In this document: positions 41,301 to 47,301 of the stretch, piece after piece | Layout of the letters: every line of letters starts with the position of its first letter | Numbering within the stretch: position 1 is the stretch's first letter | From: Todiramphus chloris collaris | Lineage: Eukaryota; Chordata; Aves; Coraciiformes; Alcedinidae | Direction of reading: 5' to 3' | Length of the DNA stretch: 64,000 nt | Assembly: GCA_025345505.1 (NCBI GenBank) | Contig: JANVCC010000022.1 | Coordinates: 30,577,213 to 30,641,212, forward strand | Made by a program: the position numbers and the translations under genes | The notes under the pieces: model-generated | What the model was told of the DNA's origin: nothing | Seen by the model: only the letters and a program-made list of their open reading frames with translations | Database searches by the model: none

Positions 41301-43493
41301 CTGGCCTTCTCCTATTCTCAGGTACTCCACTTAAAGATTCGGCTTTAGGTTTACAGTTACACTTCAGGATTTATTTCTGCATCTGACATTGAGTTTCATT
41401 ACGTGCTTTGGCATGATGCTTACTGACAATGTTAGCTGTGGGATTATAACACAGGTTTCTGGGTGGCCTCAAACTAAATTAATTCATGCTCTGAAGATAC
41501 CTGTTCTCAGTTATACTCGGGAAACTGCTTTTCTGGTAAAGCTGAGAACACAGAACAGAACTGGAATGTGAAAGCTCTGGATACTGTAATATCAGATTTT
41601 TCTTGCAAGGAACTGTTTTGTGGTATGCATTTTTCAGTGGTAAAAAGGGAAAGCTAATGTCAAGGACTACAGGGTAGCATCGAGGGCTTGGAACCTGCTT
41701 TAAACTGAGAGAGTGAAGGGGTCTAAGCCTACAGCAATCTCTAACAAGAGAGCAAGGGGTAACAAGTGTGCAAGGGATGATTTGGCTGTTGTCTGGGGAG
41801 GAGATTTATGAGAAGAGAGGTCTGAGACATTACAAGATCAAAAAGCTGAAGCTACTCAAATTTATCCTTGGAATAAAATACCGGTCTTTATTAATGAGGA
41901 CAATTAATACAGTGTGATGATCTGTCATAGGATGTGGAAAATTTGTCGTAAGCAGGAAATTTAACATCAAGATCCAGTCTTTTTTCCAAAGGTATACAGC
42001 TACATGGTACCAGACCCCAAGCGGCAGGGCTTGCTTTGTGGCTCCCTGAACTTCCTGATCGTACAATTTCAGATGATGCAGGTTGGGGATGATCAGGATC
42101 CAGCTCTGCAACAACAGCATCTCATCTTTGTTCATGTGTCCTCCTGGAGGTCATGTTTTGAAAGCTCCTTGTATGCATCTGTTGAAATTAACCACGGAGG
42201 AGACTGCACAGAGGATATTCCACCATCTCCTCCTTAGCTGAGCCCGGCGACACCTACTCTGGGCAGGACATCACAGGGTGAACCGGGGCAGAAGGGCATG
42301 GTGTGATACCCACTGACCAGGCCCTTCTCCTCTTTTCAGTCTCCGGCCAGCATGAAGTCGGTGCTGCAGGCAGGCTGGCTGCTCACAGTAGCTGTTGGGA
42401 ATACCCTTGTGCTCGTTGTTGCACAGGCTGCACCAATGGCCCAGGTATGGTTTGGCTTTTAAAACAGAGGAAATGCTTTAAAACAGTCCTGGATGGTGCT
42501 TCTGGACGTCCGTGTCCTGGAGGCACAGCTTCTCTGCACAGCCCCAGGCTCCTACAATGGAGTGATGGCAGCCTGCACTGAGCTGCCACCCAGCCAGGGC
42601 TCTGCATTGCCCTCAGCAGTGTGGTCCCCTGGAGCACTGGCTTCCCCTAGTCTTCCCAGTGGCAGTAACTGATAGTGACCTGCACTGCAATAACATAGCT
42701 GGGGCTCAGCTCTAGGCAAGCAAGGCTGTATTTGGGCCTGGAGCCTGGAGATGATGCCAGCCACGTGTTGCAGTTGTTTACTGAAAGCAGCTTGCCTTCA
42801 TCCAGCTAGCCCAGTGGGCAGCTAACCTTTCCAAGCGTCTAGCTGGGGACTTCTTCAGGGCCAGCTGCCTGTGACACCCCTGAGACACTGCTTTTGGTGG
42901 GGGGTTGTGGTGCAAAGCCTGGTTAATTCAGGCCATCAGACTCCTGGGACAATGGCATGAAGGTGCCAAATAGGGCTCATTTCTGACAAACATGAAACTG
43001 CCTCTCCCAAAGGCATCTTGTGGGCAAAAGGCCCAGGCAGGTATGTTCCAGTCAGGACAGATTTGTAAGAAAAGATTTAATGAAACTAGCCCAATCTAAC
43101 TGGTTTGTTTCAAGATGTATCATATGTATGTAATTACATTATGTGTACATGAGTTTACCAGAAAACAGGATGAGAAAGTTTCTATCTAGTGAGCAAGCTC
43201 AGAACCTGAAAAAGTAATTTTCACCCAAGTCTTTAAAAAGCACTTGGAAGTGCAGAGAAATCCTCTGGACTGAGAGTTTGGGGTACCCTGACCTGCTGTT
43301 CTTTTTTCTTTCCTAGTGGGCTGAATTTGTCTTATTCACTGTTCTCCTCTTTGCTGTGTGCGTTATTTTCTCCATCATGGGATATTTCTATGTCAGTGTG
43401 GATCCAGAGGACCTAGAAGAAAAAGAAGAGAAGAGAGAGACCTCAAGCAGAGGAAACATGATTAGTCTTGTTACTCAGAAAACAAAGCTCTAA
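3087..43493 (+). CDS. SLC15A2: Proton-coupled oligopeptide transporter PEPT2 (22-exon gene)
   Basis: This gene encodes the high-affinity, low-capacity H+/di- and tripeptide symporter of the POT/PTR2 family (major facilitator fold). In other vertebrates it acts in apical membranes of kidney, choroid plexus, lung and glia. The 22 exons listed separately join in frame to 2181 nt, or 726 residues plus a TAA stop. The N-terminus [14 protein letters not shown] matches mammalian PEPT2 rather than PEPT1. Visible motifs are [11 protein letters not shown] (E53, E56, R57; proton-coupling ExxER), H87 on helix 2, [11 protein letters not shown] (100-110), [10 protein letters not shown] on helix 4, [10 protein letters not shown] (187-196), W313, and E619 on helix 10. 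Residues 403 to about 605 form the helix 9-10 extracellular domain, with sequons at N475, N525, N539 and N584. The tail ends T-K-L, a class I PDZ ligand also seen in mammalian PEPT2. The 3087 start was chosen by family alignment; an in-frame ATG lies at 3060. No break is seen, so the gene looks functional. Exon calls come from reading splice sites and protein homology from memory, not from transcripts. Confidence 0.97.
6506..6593 (+). CDS. SLC15A2: SLC15A2 exon 2 (residues 36-64)
   Basis: Encodes [20 protein letters not shown] and the start of helix 1. It carries the ExxER motif (E53, E56, R57) that POT transporters use for proton coupling. The acceptor is TTCTGCAG|AAA and the donor AGAG|GTATGT. 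The last G is the first base of Ala65. The next intron is 596 bp and unremarkable. Confidence 0.96.
7190..7331 (+). CDS. SLC15A2: SLC15A2 exon 3 (residues 65-112)
   Basis: Encodes the rest of helix 1 and helix 2, with H87 (the essential histidine in mammalian PEPT2) and the first PTR2 signature block [13 protein letters not shown]. The acceptor is TCCTTTTAG|CTG and the donor TACAA|GTAAGT, leaving two bases of Lys112. The 1.9-kb intron 3 that follows contains the tandem duplications listed separately. Confidence 0.97.
7713..7766. repeat. Short imperfect (CTATA) minisatellite in intron 3
   Basis: Imperfect repetition of TATGCTATACTATGCTGTGC-like units, then ACTATACTTATACTATACT. It is based on a 5-bp CTATA/CTATG theme with substitutions. 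Confidence 0.8.
8117..8172. repeat. 28-bp tandem duplication in SLC15A2 intron 3
   Basis: Two adjacent copies of a unit beginning CTTAAGGAAATATCAATATT and ending in a T run, with period 28 (starts at 8117 and 8145). The copies are essentially identical, so the duplication is recent. Confidence 0.9.
8755..8806. repeat. 24-bp perfect tandem duplication in SLC15A2 intron 3
   Basis: The unit GTACTTAGGATCTAAAACTG plus four bases is present twice, at 8755 and 8779, followed by a partial third start (GTAC at 8803). The copies are identical. Confidence 0.92.
9271..9363 (+). CDS. SLC15A2: SLC15A2 exon 4 (residues 112-143)
   Basis: Encodes helix 3 ([17 protein letters not shown]) and the short loop [12 protein letters not shown]. 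The acceptor is TTCCTCGCAG|GAC and the donor CATGT|GTAAGT. The exon enters and leaves with two bases of a split codon. The 1.1-kb intron 4 that follows shows nothing I recognise. Confidence 0.96.
10462..10561 (+). CDS. SLC15A2: SLC15A2 exon 5 (residues 143-176)
   Basis: Encodes helix 4 and the conserved [20 protein letters not shown] block. The reading frame fixes the acceptor as GCATGAAG|GATC, which has the unusual A at -3; the pyrimidine tract lies about 10 bases further upstream. The donor is CAT|GTAAGA, phase 0. Intron 5 (10562-15679, 5.1 kb) is the longest in the gene. It holds a 21-base A run at 12571-12591 and otherwise no recognisable element. Confidence 0.95.
12571..12591. repeat. 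21-base A run in intron 5
   Basis: An uninterrupted poly-A tract. The sequence upstream does not read as a retrocopy of a known gene or as a SINE, so I treat it as a simple repeat. Confidence 0.9.
15680..15770 (+). CDS. SLC15A2: SLC15A2 exon 6 (residues 177-206)
   Basis: Encodes helix 5 with the second PTR2 signature, [10 protein letters not shown] (187-196), then [10 protein letters not shown]. The acceptor is TTGTTTTAG|ACC and the donor AAGAG|GTCAGT. The last G starts Gly207. The 2.1-kb intron 6 shows nothing notable. Confidence 0.96.
17874..17951 (+). CDS. SLC15A2: SLC15A2 exon 7 (residues 207-232)
   Basis: Encodes [20 protein letters not shown] and the first part of helix 6, nearly identical to mammalian PEPT2 in this stretch. 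The acceptor is TTTTTCAG|GGG and the donor CTTG|GTAAGT; the last G starts Val233. The 2.7-kb intron 7 shows nothing I recognise. Confidence 0.96.
20609..20691 (+). CDS. SLC15A2: SLC15A2 exon 8 (residues 233-260)
   Basis: Encodes the end of helix 6 ([10 protein letters not shown]) and the beginning of the long cytosolic loop between helices 6 and 7 ([18 protein letters not shown]). The acceptor is TTTTTCAG|TTG and the donor TTGGG|GTAAGT, phase 0. Intron 8 (20692-24080, 3.4 kb) contains a CR1 LINE in sense orientation. Confidence 0.96.
21390..23530 (+). mobile_element. CR1 LINE, 5'-truncated and internally deleted, in SLC15A2 intron 8
   Basis: A non-LTR retrotransposon of the CR1 family, in the same orientation as the gene. 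The 5' part reads as the end of an apurinic-type endonuclease, with GDFN at 21615-21626 and SDHD at 21819-21830. Reverse transcriptase follows from about 22090 ([14 protein letters not shown]...[17 protein letters not shown]), with the catalytic-loop motif FADD near 22648. The C-terminal region (23028-23447) is open for 139 codons ([20 protein letters not shown]). Several frameshifts and stops interrupt the rest. About 150 codons that normally join GRRPAW to the PDDW motif are missing near 22080-22105. The 3' end has GGTTGGACTCAATGATCTC and two ATTCTATGA-like copies ending at about 23529. It is an old, immobile copy. Confidence 0.95.
24081..24167 (+). CDS. SLC15A2: SLC15A2 exon 9 (residues 261-289)
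   Basis: Encodes the cytosolic-loop segment [11 protein letters not shown]...[11 protein letters not shown], a basic stretch followed by the HWLDWA motif conserved between PEPT1 and PEPT2. The acceptor is TCTCCCTAG|TTT and the donor TCG|GTAAGC, phase 0. The next intron is only 332 bp. Confidence 0.97.
24500..24589 (+). CDS. SLC15A2: SLC15A2 exon 10 (residues 290-319)
   Basis: Encodes helix 7 with [16 protein letters not shown]313 sits at the position of the substrate-pocket tryptophan of mammalian PEPT2 (W294 in PEPT1). The acceptor is CTTTGTAG|AAA and the donor CAGCAG|GTACAG, phase 0. The next intron is 347 bp. Confidence 0.97.
24937..24981 (+). CDS. SLC15A2: SLC15A2 exon 11 (residues 320-334)
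   Basis: A 45-nt exon encoding [15 protein letters not shown], which begins with the GSRWTLQA motif shared by PEPT1 and PEPT2. The acceptor is CTCCTTAG|GGA and the donor TTT|GTAAGT, phase 0. The 1.6-kb intron 11 shows no repeat that I recognise. Confidence 0.96.
26574..26606 (+). CDS. SLC15A2: SLC15A2 exon 12 microexon (residues 335-345)
   Basis: A 33-nt exon encoding [11 protein letters not shown]; the LQPDQMQ core is invariant in PEPT1 and PEPT2. The acceptor is TTTGTTTCAG|GGA and the donor CAG|GTAAAA, phase 0. The exon length matches the mammalian alignment without a gap. The next intron is 1.1 kb. Confidence 0.95.
27674..27762 (+). CDS. SLC15A2: SLC15A2 exon 13 (residues 346-375)
   Basis: Encodes helix 8 ([18 protein letters not shown]) and NMCKLNF; mammalian PEPT2 has LLVLIFIPLFD at the same place. 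The acceptor is GTATTGCAG|TTC and the donor TTCAC|GTAAGT, leaving two bases of Thr375. Intron 13 (2.0 kb) contains a T/G-rich tract at 28941-28981. Confidence 0.96.
28941..28981. repeat. T/G-rich low-complexity tract in intron 13
   Basis: GTTTGTTTG followed by T runs and GGGGTTTTTTG. A simple low-complexity sequence. Confidence 0.8.
29792..29873 (+). CDS. SLC15A2: SLC15A2 exon 14 (residues 375-402)
   Basis: Encodes [20 protein letters not shown] and VVEIKIN, which is helix 9 up to its outer end. The acceptor is TTGCCCCATAG|ACC and the donor AAT|GTAAGT, phase 0. Intron 14 (1.9 kb) has a short GT run near 30233-30250 and a 19-base A run at 31147-31165. Confidence 0.96.
31147..31165. repeat. 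19-base A run in intron 14
   Basis: An uninterrupted poly-A tract preceded by a G-rich segment (GTGGGGATGGGGGAGGTGGGG, minus the last base). No retrocopy is recognisable next to it. Confidence 0.9.
31787..31912 (+). CDS. SLC15A2: SLC15A2 exon 15 (residues 403-444)
   Basis: The first exon of the large extracellular domain. It reads [20 protein letters not shown]..., where VLNLA matches the first strand of the mammalian domain and the rest is divergent, as is usual there. The acceptor is TTTAATTAG|GAA and the donor CAG|GTAAGC; both ends are phase 0. The next intron is 792 bp. Confidence 0.94.
32705..32869 (+). CDS. SLC15A2: SLC15A2 exon 16 (residues 445-499)
   Basis: Encodes the middle of the extracellular domain. 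YSKL near the start aligns with mammalian HYSKLHL, and the sequon NYT lies at N475. The acceptor is TTTTTCCCACAG|AAC and the donor CGCTTA|GTGAGT; both ends are phase 0. Intron 16 (2.6 kb) holds an AT-rich patch of repeated TTATTATTTATT near 34345-34410. Confidence 0.94.
35481..35527 (+). CDS. SLC15A2: SLC15A2 exon 17 (residues 500-515)
   Basis: A 47-nt exon encoding [15 protein letters not shown]; the pattern D-x-E-x-x-x-x-N-G matches mammalian KDTESRTTNGM. The acceptor is TCTCTCCAG|ATT after a long T tract, and the donor GTTAG|GTAAGA, leaving two bases of Arg515. Intron 17 (1.5 kb) has an A/CA-rich stretch at 36121-36280. Confidence 0.94.
36121..36280. repeat. A-rich and CA-rich low-complexity tract in intron 17
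   Basis: Successive A runs, an AACAACAAC segment and a (CA)6-like stretch, with a short ordinary segment (about 36150-36195) between the first A runs and the rest. It is low-complexity DNA without coding signal. Confidence 0.8.
37050..37160 (+). CDS. SLC15A2: SLC15A2 exon 18 (residues 515-552)
   Basis: Encodes [20 protein letters not shown] and on to SLLERDK in the extracellular domain. RF-N-x-L-x-x-D-V-N matches mammalian RFVNTLHKDVN. Sequons NLT (N525) and NYS (N539) are present. The acceptor is TTCTTTGCAG|ATT and the donor GACAA|GTAAGT. Intron 18 (1.4 kb) holds the (TG)n microsatellite. Confidence 0.95.
38274..38308. repeat. (TG)n microsatellite in SLC15A2 intron 18
   Basis: About 17 uninterrupted TG units over 35 bp, preceded by a G-rich segment (GGGGTGGGGAAGGGGG). 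It is likely to be length-polymorphic. Confidence 0.95.
38567..38663 (+). CDS. SLC15A2: SLC15A2 exon 19 (residues 552-584)
   Basis: Encodes the last complete strand region of the extracellular domain. [18 protein letters not shown] aligns closely with mammalian [18 protein letters not shown]. The acceptor is TTGTACCTAG|ATA and the donor AAC|GTAAGT, phase 0. The exon 19/20 junction creates the sequon N584-V-S. Intron 19 (2.5 kb) shows T-rich stretches near 39660-39710 only. Confidence 0.96.
41175..41321 (+). CDS. SLC15A2: SLC15A2 exon 20 (residues 585-633)
   Basis: Encodes the end of the extracellular domain and helix 10. [19 protein letters not shown] and TGLAFSYSQ are nearly identical to other vertebrates. 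E619 corresponds to the conserved substrate-amino-terminus-binding glutamate (E622 in human PEPT2, E595 in PEPT1). The acceptor is TCCTGCTAG|GTT and the donor CTCAG|GTACTC; both ends are phase 0. Confidence 0.97.
42340..42444 (+). CDS. SLC15A2: SLC15A2 exon 21 (residues 634-668)
   Basis: Encodes [20 protein letters not shown] and the remainder of helix 11, one of the most conserved blocks of the family. The acceptor is CTCTTTTCAG|TCT and the donor GCCCAG|GTATGG, phase 0. The following intron is 872 bp and shows nothing notable. Confidence 0.97.
43317..43493 (+). CDS. SLC15A2: SLC15A2 exon 22, coding part (residues 669-726 and stop)
   Basis: Encodes helix 12 ([20 protein letters not shown]), an acidic cytosolic segment ([11 protein letters not shown]) and the tail [13 protein letters not shown], which matches mammalian GNMIKLETKKTKL. 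The last three residues T-K-L fit a class I PDZ ligand; the mammalian tail is known to bind PDZK1. The acceptor is TTTCTTTCCTAG|TGG and the stop TAA is at 43491-43493. Confidence 0.97.
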   Translation, partial: WAEFVLFTVLLFAVCVIFSIMGYFYVSVDPEDLEEKEEKRETSSRGNMISLVTQKTKL

Positions 43494-44110
43494 CACATGG
43501 ATTGGGATTTTTTTTTTTTTTTTTTTTTTACTTGATGGATGGGAGGGTAAAAAAAAGTGGGGACAATATTATTATATTTTAGAGCACTGCAGTCTTTATT
43601 ACTCAATATGTAGCCACCTTCTACATGGGACCAAATAGCCCTCTATTAAAAAAAAGGGGGTCCAGAAATCAGAGCAAAACTCCCTGGGAAAGCTTCTCTG
43701 GTATTAAAAGCTTTTATAAGTAAATACAATGTAATTTTAAACCTGACTATCTTTTTAAAAATGGAATGCTTTCCTATGATTCTGTTTTAAACATGTATTT
43801 AGGGTAGCAGGGAGGAAAATTGGAAGGAATGCTCTGTGAAAGCGAAATTTGGAGATATTGAGAGAAAAGAATGAAAACCCTGCGCAGGAATTAGGGAAGA
43901 ATAGATGTTACTGACAGAAGAATTTTTAATGCTATCATCAACAACTGGAAGTGTTACACACAATCCCAGATGATTTCATCATGTAACTCTTCTTATGAGT
44001 ATTTCACCCCATTATTGCATGTTATGAATGGTCCTGATTTATGACTTTCACCCTCAGGCTCAGAAGTAATAACAGAGAATTAAATTCTGCAGGCTAAAAT
44101 ATTCCCAAAA
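43494..44110 (+). other. SLC15A2: SLC15A2 3' UTR (proximal part; end not resolved)
   Basis: Sequence following the stop codon. It opens with a 22-base T run at 43508-43529. ATTAAA hexamers, the commonest variant poly(A) signal, occur at 43645, 43703 and 44079. No canonical AATAAA is seen before 46059. The mammalian 3' UTR is roughly 2 kb, so the true end could lie well beyond this entry. Confidence 0.55.
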
Positions 44111-45154
44111 CACTTCTGAAGAAGATATGCATGCTACCATCTTTTTGATACCCATTTTTTCCTAGAAGATTTTAGCAACTAATGGTGTTCTTTGATTAGA
44201 CATGATTAGATGATTGGTTTACACTTTCTTATTTCAGAAATCCAAGTAGTTATTTGCCATCTTTCTATACATTAAGACTTTATTGGGCATTTCCTTTTAC
44301 AGCACCTGCCGCTGCAAGTTAGGATATGGCTGATTCCTTATTTCATGCTTCTGTTATTCCCCACTGGGAGACACGTTGCAGCAGTTTCCATAAAATTCCA
44401 GGCATCCCGTGGTGAGTTAAACAAGGATGCACTTTATCAGTTTTTCAGTCTACAAGACGACACCATGGCATAGGACATTTTACTTTTTTCTCCCTATTTT
44501 TATGTCTCTCTACCAAACTTTGGATATAGGTATTTTGTTGGAATTGTGATATAACTGATTTTGCTCACTCACACGAGGCTGTGATTTCATGTTCTGCATG
44601 GAAGTACTTCAACCATTGCTGATTTAGTAAAACTCCTGAGCGAGTCCCTGTCTTCTCCTGTCGCTCCAAGGCTGTAGTTGTAACAGGCATGGCCTAATTT
44701 GCAACAAGGTTGTCAGTAGGATTTTCAGGCTCACAAAGAATAGATTTTAAATGAGGCTTTTCTCTTCCATCTTGGCACTGGCCATCGGTGGTTGCTGATG
44801 CTTTGATTCAGGAGATCATGAAATACATTTCTGATTTCATTCCTGTTCAGGACAGTGCTAGGTACTATGCTTAGTTTGACACTTCTGACTCTTTAAAGTG
44901 CTGCCTTGTGTGTGTGTGTAGCTCTTTGAGTAAGACTGAGAAGCCCCTGCTTTTTGCTTTATAACTGGAAGACCCACAGCCTCGGATTATTTCCTTTGCT
45001 TCCTTTTGTAAATGGTCATGAATTTCCACCGCTAGTTCTGCCCAAGCTCCTGCCTGCTGTGAAATAGCATCTGGGTCTTGTGCCAGAGGGGGACCTTGGT
45101 CTCAGAGAAATGACACCAGGCTGCGGCTGTACACACAGAAACACTTAATGTGGT

Positions 45155-45400
45155 TCACTTGATGCAGAGCCATTTATTAAGCTGTGGTGGCTGGATCTGG
45201 GCAGCTGAACCCTGCAACTCAGTGGGGAATGAAAGGCATTGAAAGCCATCTATTAGGTCATCCAACCTGCTCCACAGAAGCCAAGTGAGGGTTATTCCCT
45301 CTGCTCCTTTCTGGTATTGTTCTCCTGATGTGATTATTTGTGTGGGTTCTTTCTCCTCCGGGCATTGTTGTTTTCCTAATCCTGTTTTATGATATACCAT
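45155..45400 (-). mobile_element. Possible very old CR1 3'-end remnant
   Basis: Read on the minus strand, this stretch contains GGTTGGATGACCTAATAGAT followed by a pyrimidine-rich TTTCAATGCCTTTCATT. This loosely resembles the CR1 3' end (GGTTGGACTNGATGATCTC, then CCCTTCCAACC). There is no ATTCTATG tail and no long coding match. The call rests on a weak resemblance only. Confidence 0.25.
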
Positions 45401-45487
45401 AAATCAGCTCAGAAGCTGCTCAATCATTCTACTATGATCCTGTTTGACTGGCTTCCAATTTGAAGCACTAATAGAAAGCACTTCTTA

Positions 45488-45516
45488 ACACACACACACA
45501 CACACTCTCACACACC
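45488..45516. repeat. (AC)n microsatellite, interrupted
   Basis: Nine AC units, then a TCTC interruption, then further CA units and a C run. It lies in the region downstream of SLC15A2. Confidence 0.9.
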
Positions 45517-47265
45517 CCCGCAAACAAAACAAAAACCCCCAAACTGAAGGAATGGACAGGCTCCAGTAGTACTGAACAAACACAATTTAGAATTATTGGA
45601 GCATTTAATTTTTTATAAGCCTTGAATTTGGAAGCGCATTGGGGTTCGAGGGCATATGTGGTGAAGAGACAATTGAAAATTATTGGCGCACTTTCCTTGG
45701 AAGCACTTGGTACGTTGCAGCTCAGAGTGGCCTGAGGGAAAGCAAGGTGTCCAGAGGACATGATCTTTAAGACTACATATGCTTCAGAACCTCTTCTTTT
45801 TTTTTTTTTCATTTGTTTTATTTCCTTACTGGCGGCACTACCAGAAGCTGTCACACACTCTGAGCTTAATTTAACAGAATCATTCCAAACTCATAAAAGA
45901 TACATTTAGGATGTCATCTGTATCTGCTTTTTAGACTCCTGATGCCAAATTGCCCCTTTCCAAACATCTTCGTGTTCCAAAACATCACCATAATGCTGGG
46001 GGGGAGAAAAATTGCAATTCACAGTTGGGAAGGTTATGAACAGGAATGCAATGCTATAAATAAAGTGCTAACATATGGCTGGGGGCTGCTCCTGCAGCCC
46101 CTCCAAGGAATTGCTTGTCCAAGGGAGCAAGGCTCAGTTCACATTTCTCTTCCAGCTGACACAGTTACTTCTTCCCACCTGCTCATCATGACCTATTGGA
46201 AGCTTTGTCCCACTCTGCTCTGCCTGCCTGGGGGCTGGTGTGATCCTTCCCCACTGTTTTAGCTGCAGTGGTAAAGCTTTGCTCATCGGACTCATTTATT
46301 TGAAACGCACCAGCAGTTTGGAGGGATTTCCACTGGGCATCCTGACAACCAGCCCGGAGAGGGCTGGGGGCTGTAATGAAGAGCTGCCTCTGCTGTAGCA
46401 GGTGGCAAAGCAGCACATTCAGCATCGCAGCTTTCTAGTTTGAGAGCCACAGCTCCATCCTCGGAGCCCTTTCATCACTTTCAAATGGACTCAAGACCGC
46501 ATCAAGGATTTAAGACCTGATTCTGTGGAGTATTGAAGTCTCTGGGATTTCTTTGATACGGTCAGCTTGGGGACAGGGCCATGCACAGGTCTTAACACCC
46601 AATTTTAGAACAATATTCTTTATTACTCCTGATTCTTTGATTTAGAATCAGAGAGGGAAGCCGAAATAGTGATAGTATATGTAAAGCTATGTGAACCTCT
46701 CTCTATACAGAAATAGCAGCCTGCTGCCTGTCCAGCTCCCCCTGTCACAGAAGGGAGTCTCAGCTGTTGGTGGAGTTTGCCCTGAAGCACATTAGGGAAA
46801 GCTCACACCACCAGTTTCGGAGGCTGACCTATAGAAATGATCATCTCCAGCTAAGGGATGGTAATGAGCTGGTGGGGATCTGTAGGTATGTTTGCTGCAC
46901 AAGTCTTCATGGAGATTGCAAGGGGTTGGCTTCACAGAAGTATGTGTATTTATATGTTTTTTTCTGAAGGATGCTTTCTGATAAAGACTTTTTTGTCCAG
47001 TAAATTTCCCTTCACCTGCACTGGCTGTTGCTTAACACATTTTTCCCCTCAGCAGGTTGTAAGTATGGACAGTATTATTTCCAGCTTTGCATAAAATAAG
47101 CATAAAACTGTGATTTCAAACTCATCAGAACAACTTCTCAGCTGTGTGTTCCTTAAGTTTACCACTTCTTTCTGAGGCAGGCAGACATCCTTATGTAGTA
47201 AGCTGCTCTGTGAAGCTCAAGGGGCTTGCATCTCTCTTTTTTTTTTTTCCCCCCTTTTCCCACAG

Positions 47266-47301
47266 CCCTACAATTCCAGAAGATTTGGAGAATTCCTTAA
47301 G
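47266..47301 (+). other. Orphan microexon-like element (36 nt)
   Basis: A 36-nt segment has a strong acceptor before it (a long T/C tract ending TTTTCCCACAG) and a strong donor after it (AAG|GTAAGC). Frame 1 reads PYNSRRFGEFLK and frame 3 reads PTIPEDLENSL. Neither matches a protein I recognise, and no neighbouring exon could be assigned. It may be a non-coding transcript exon or a chance pair of splice sites. Confidence 0.3.

Larger units (their letters stand above)
44111..46740. other. Non-coding sequence downstream of SLC15A2
   Basis: It may include the distal 3' UTR. AATAAA occurs at 46059-46064. Apart from the weak CR1-like remnant and the (AC)n run listed separately, I see no gene, RNA gene or repeat. 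Confidence 0.45.

Noticed and set aside
3087-43493. Reading the transporter as SLC15A1 (PEPT1)
   Set aside because: The N-terminus [56 protein letters not shown] and the C-terminal KTKL all match PEPT2; PEPT1 differs at each of these places.
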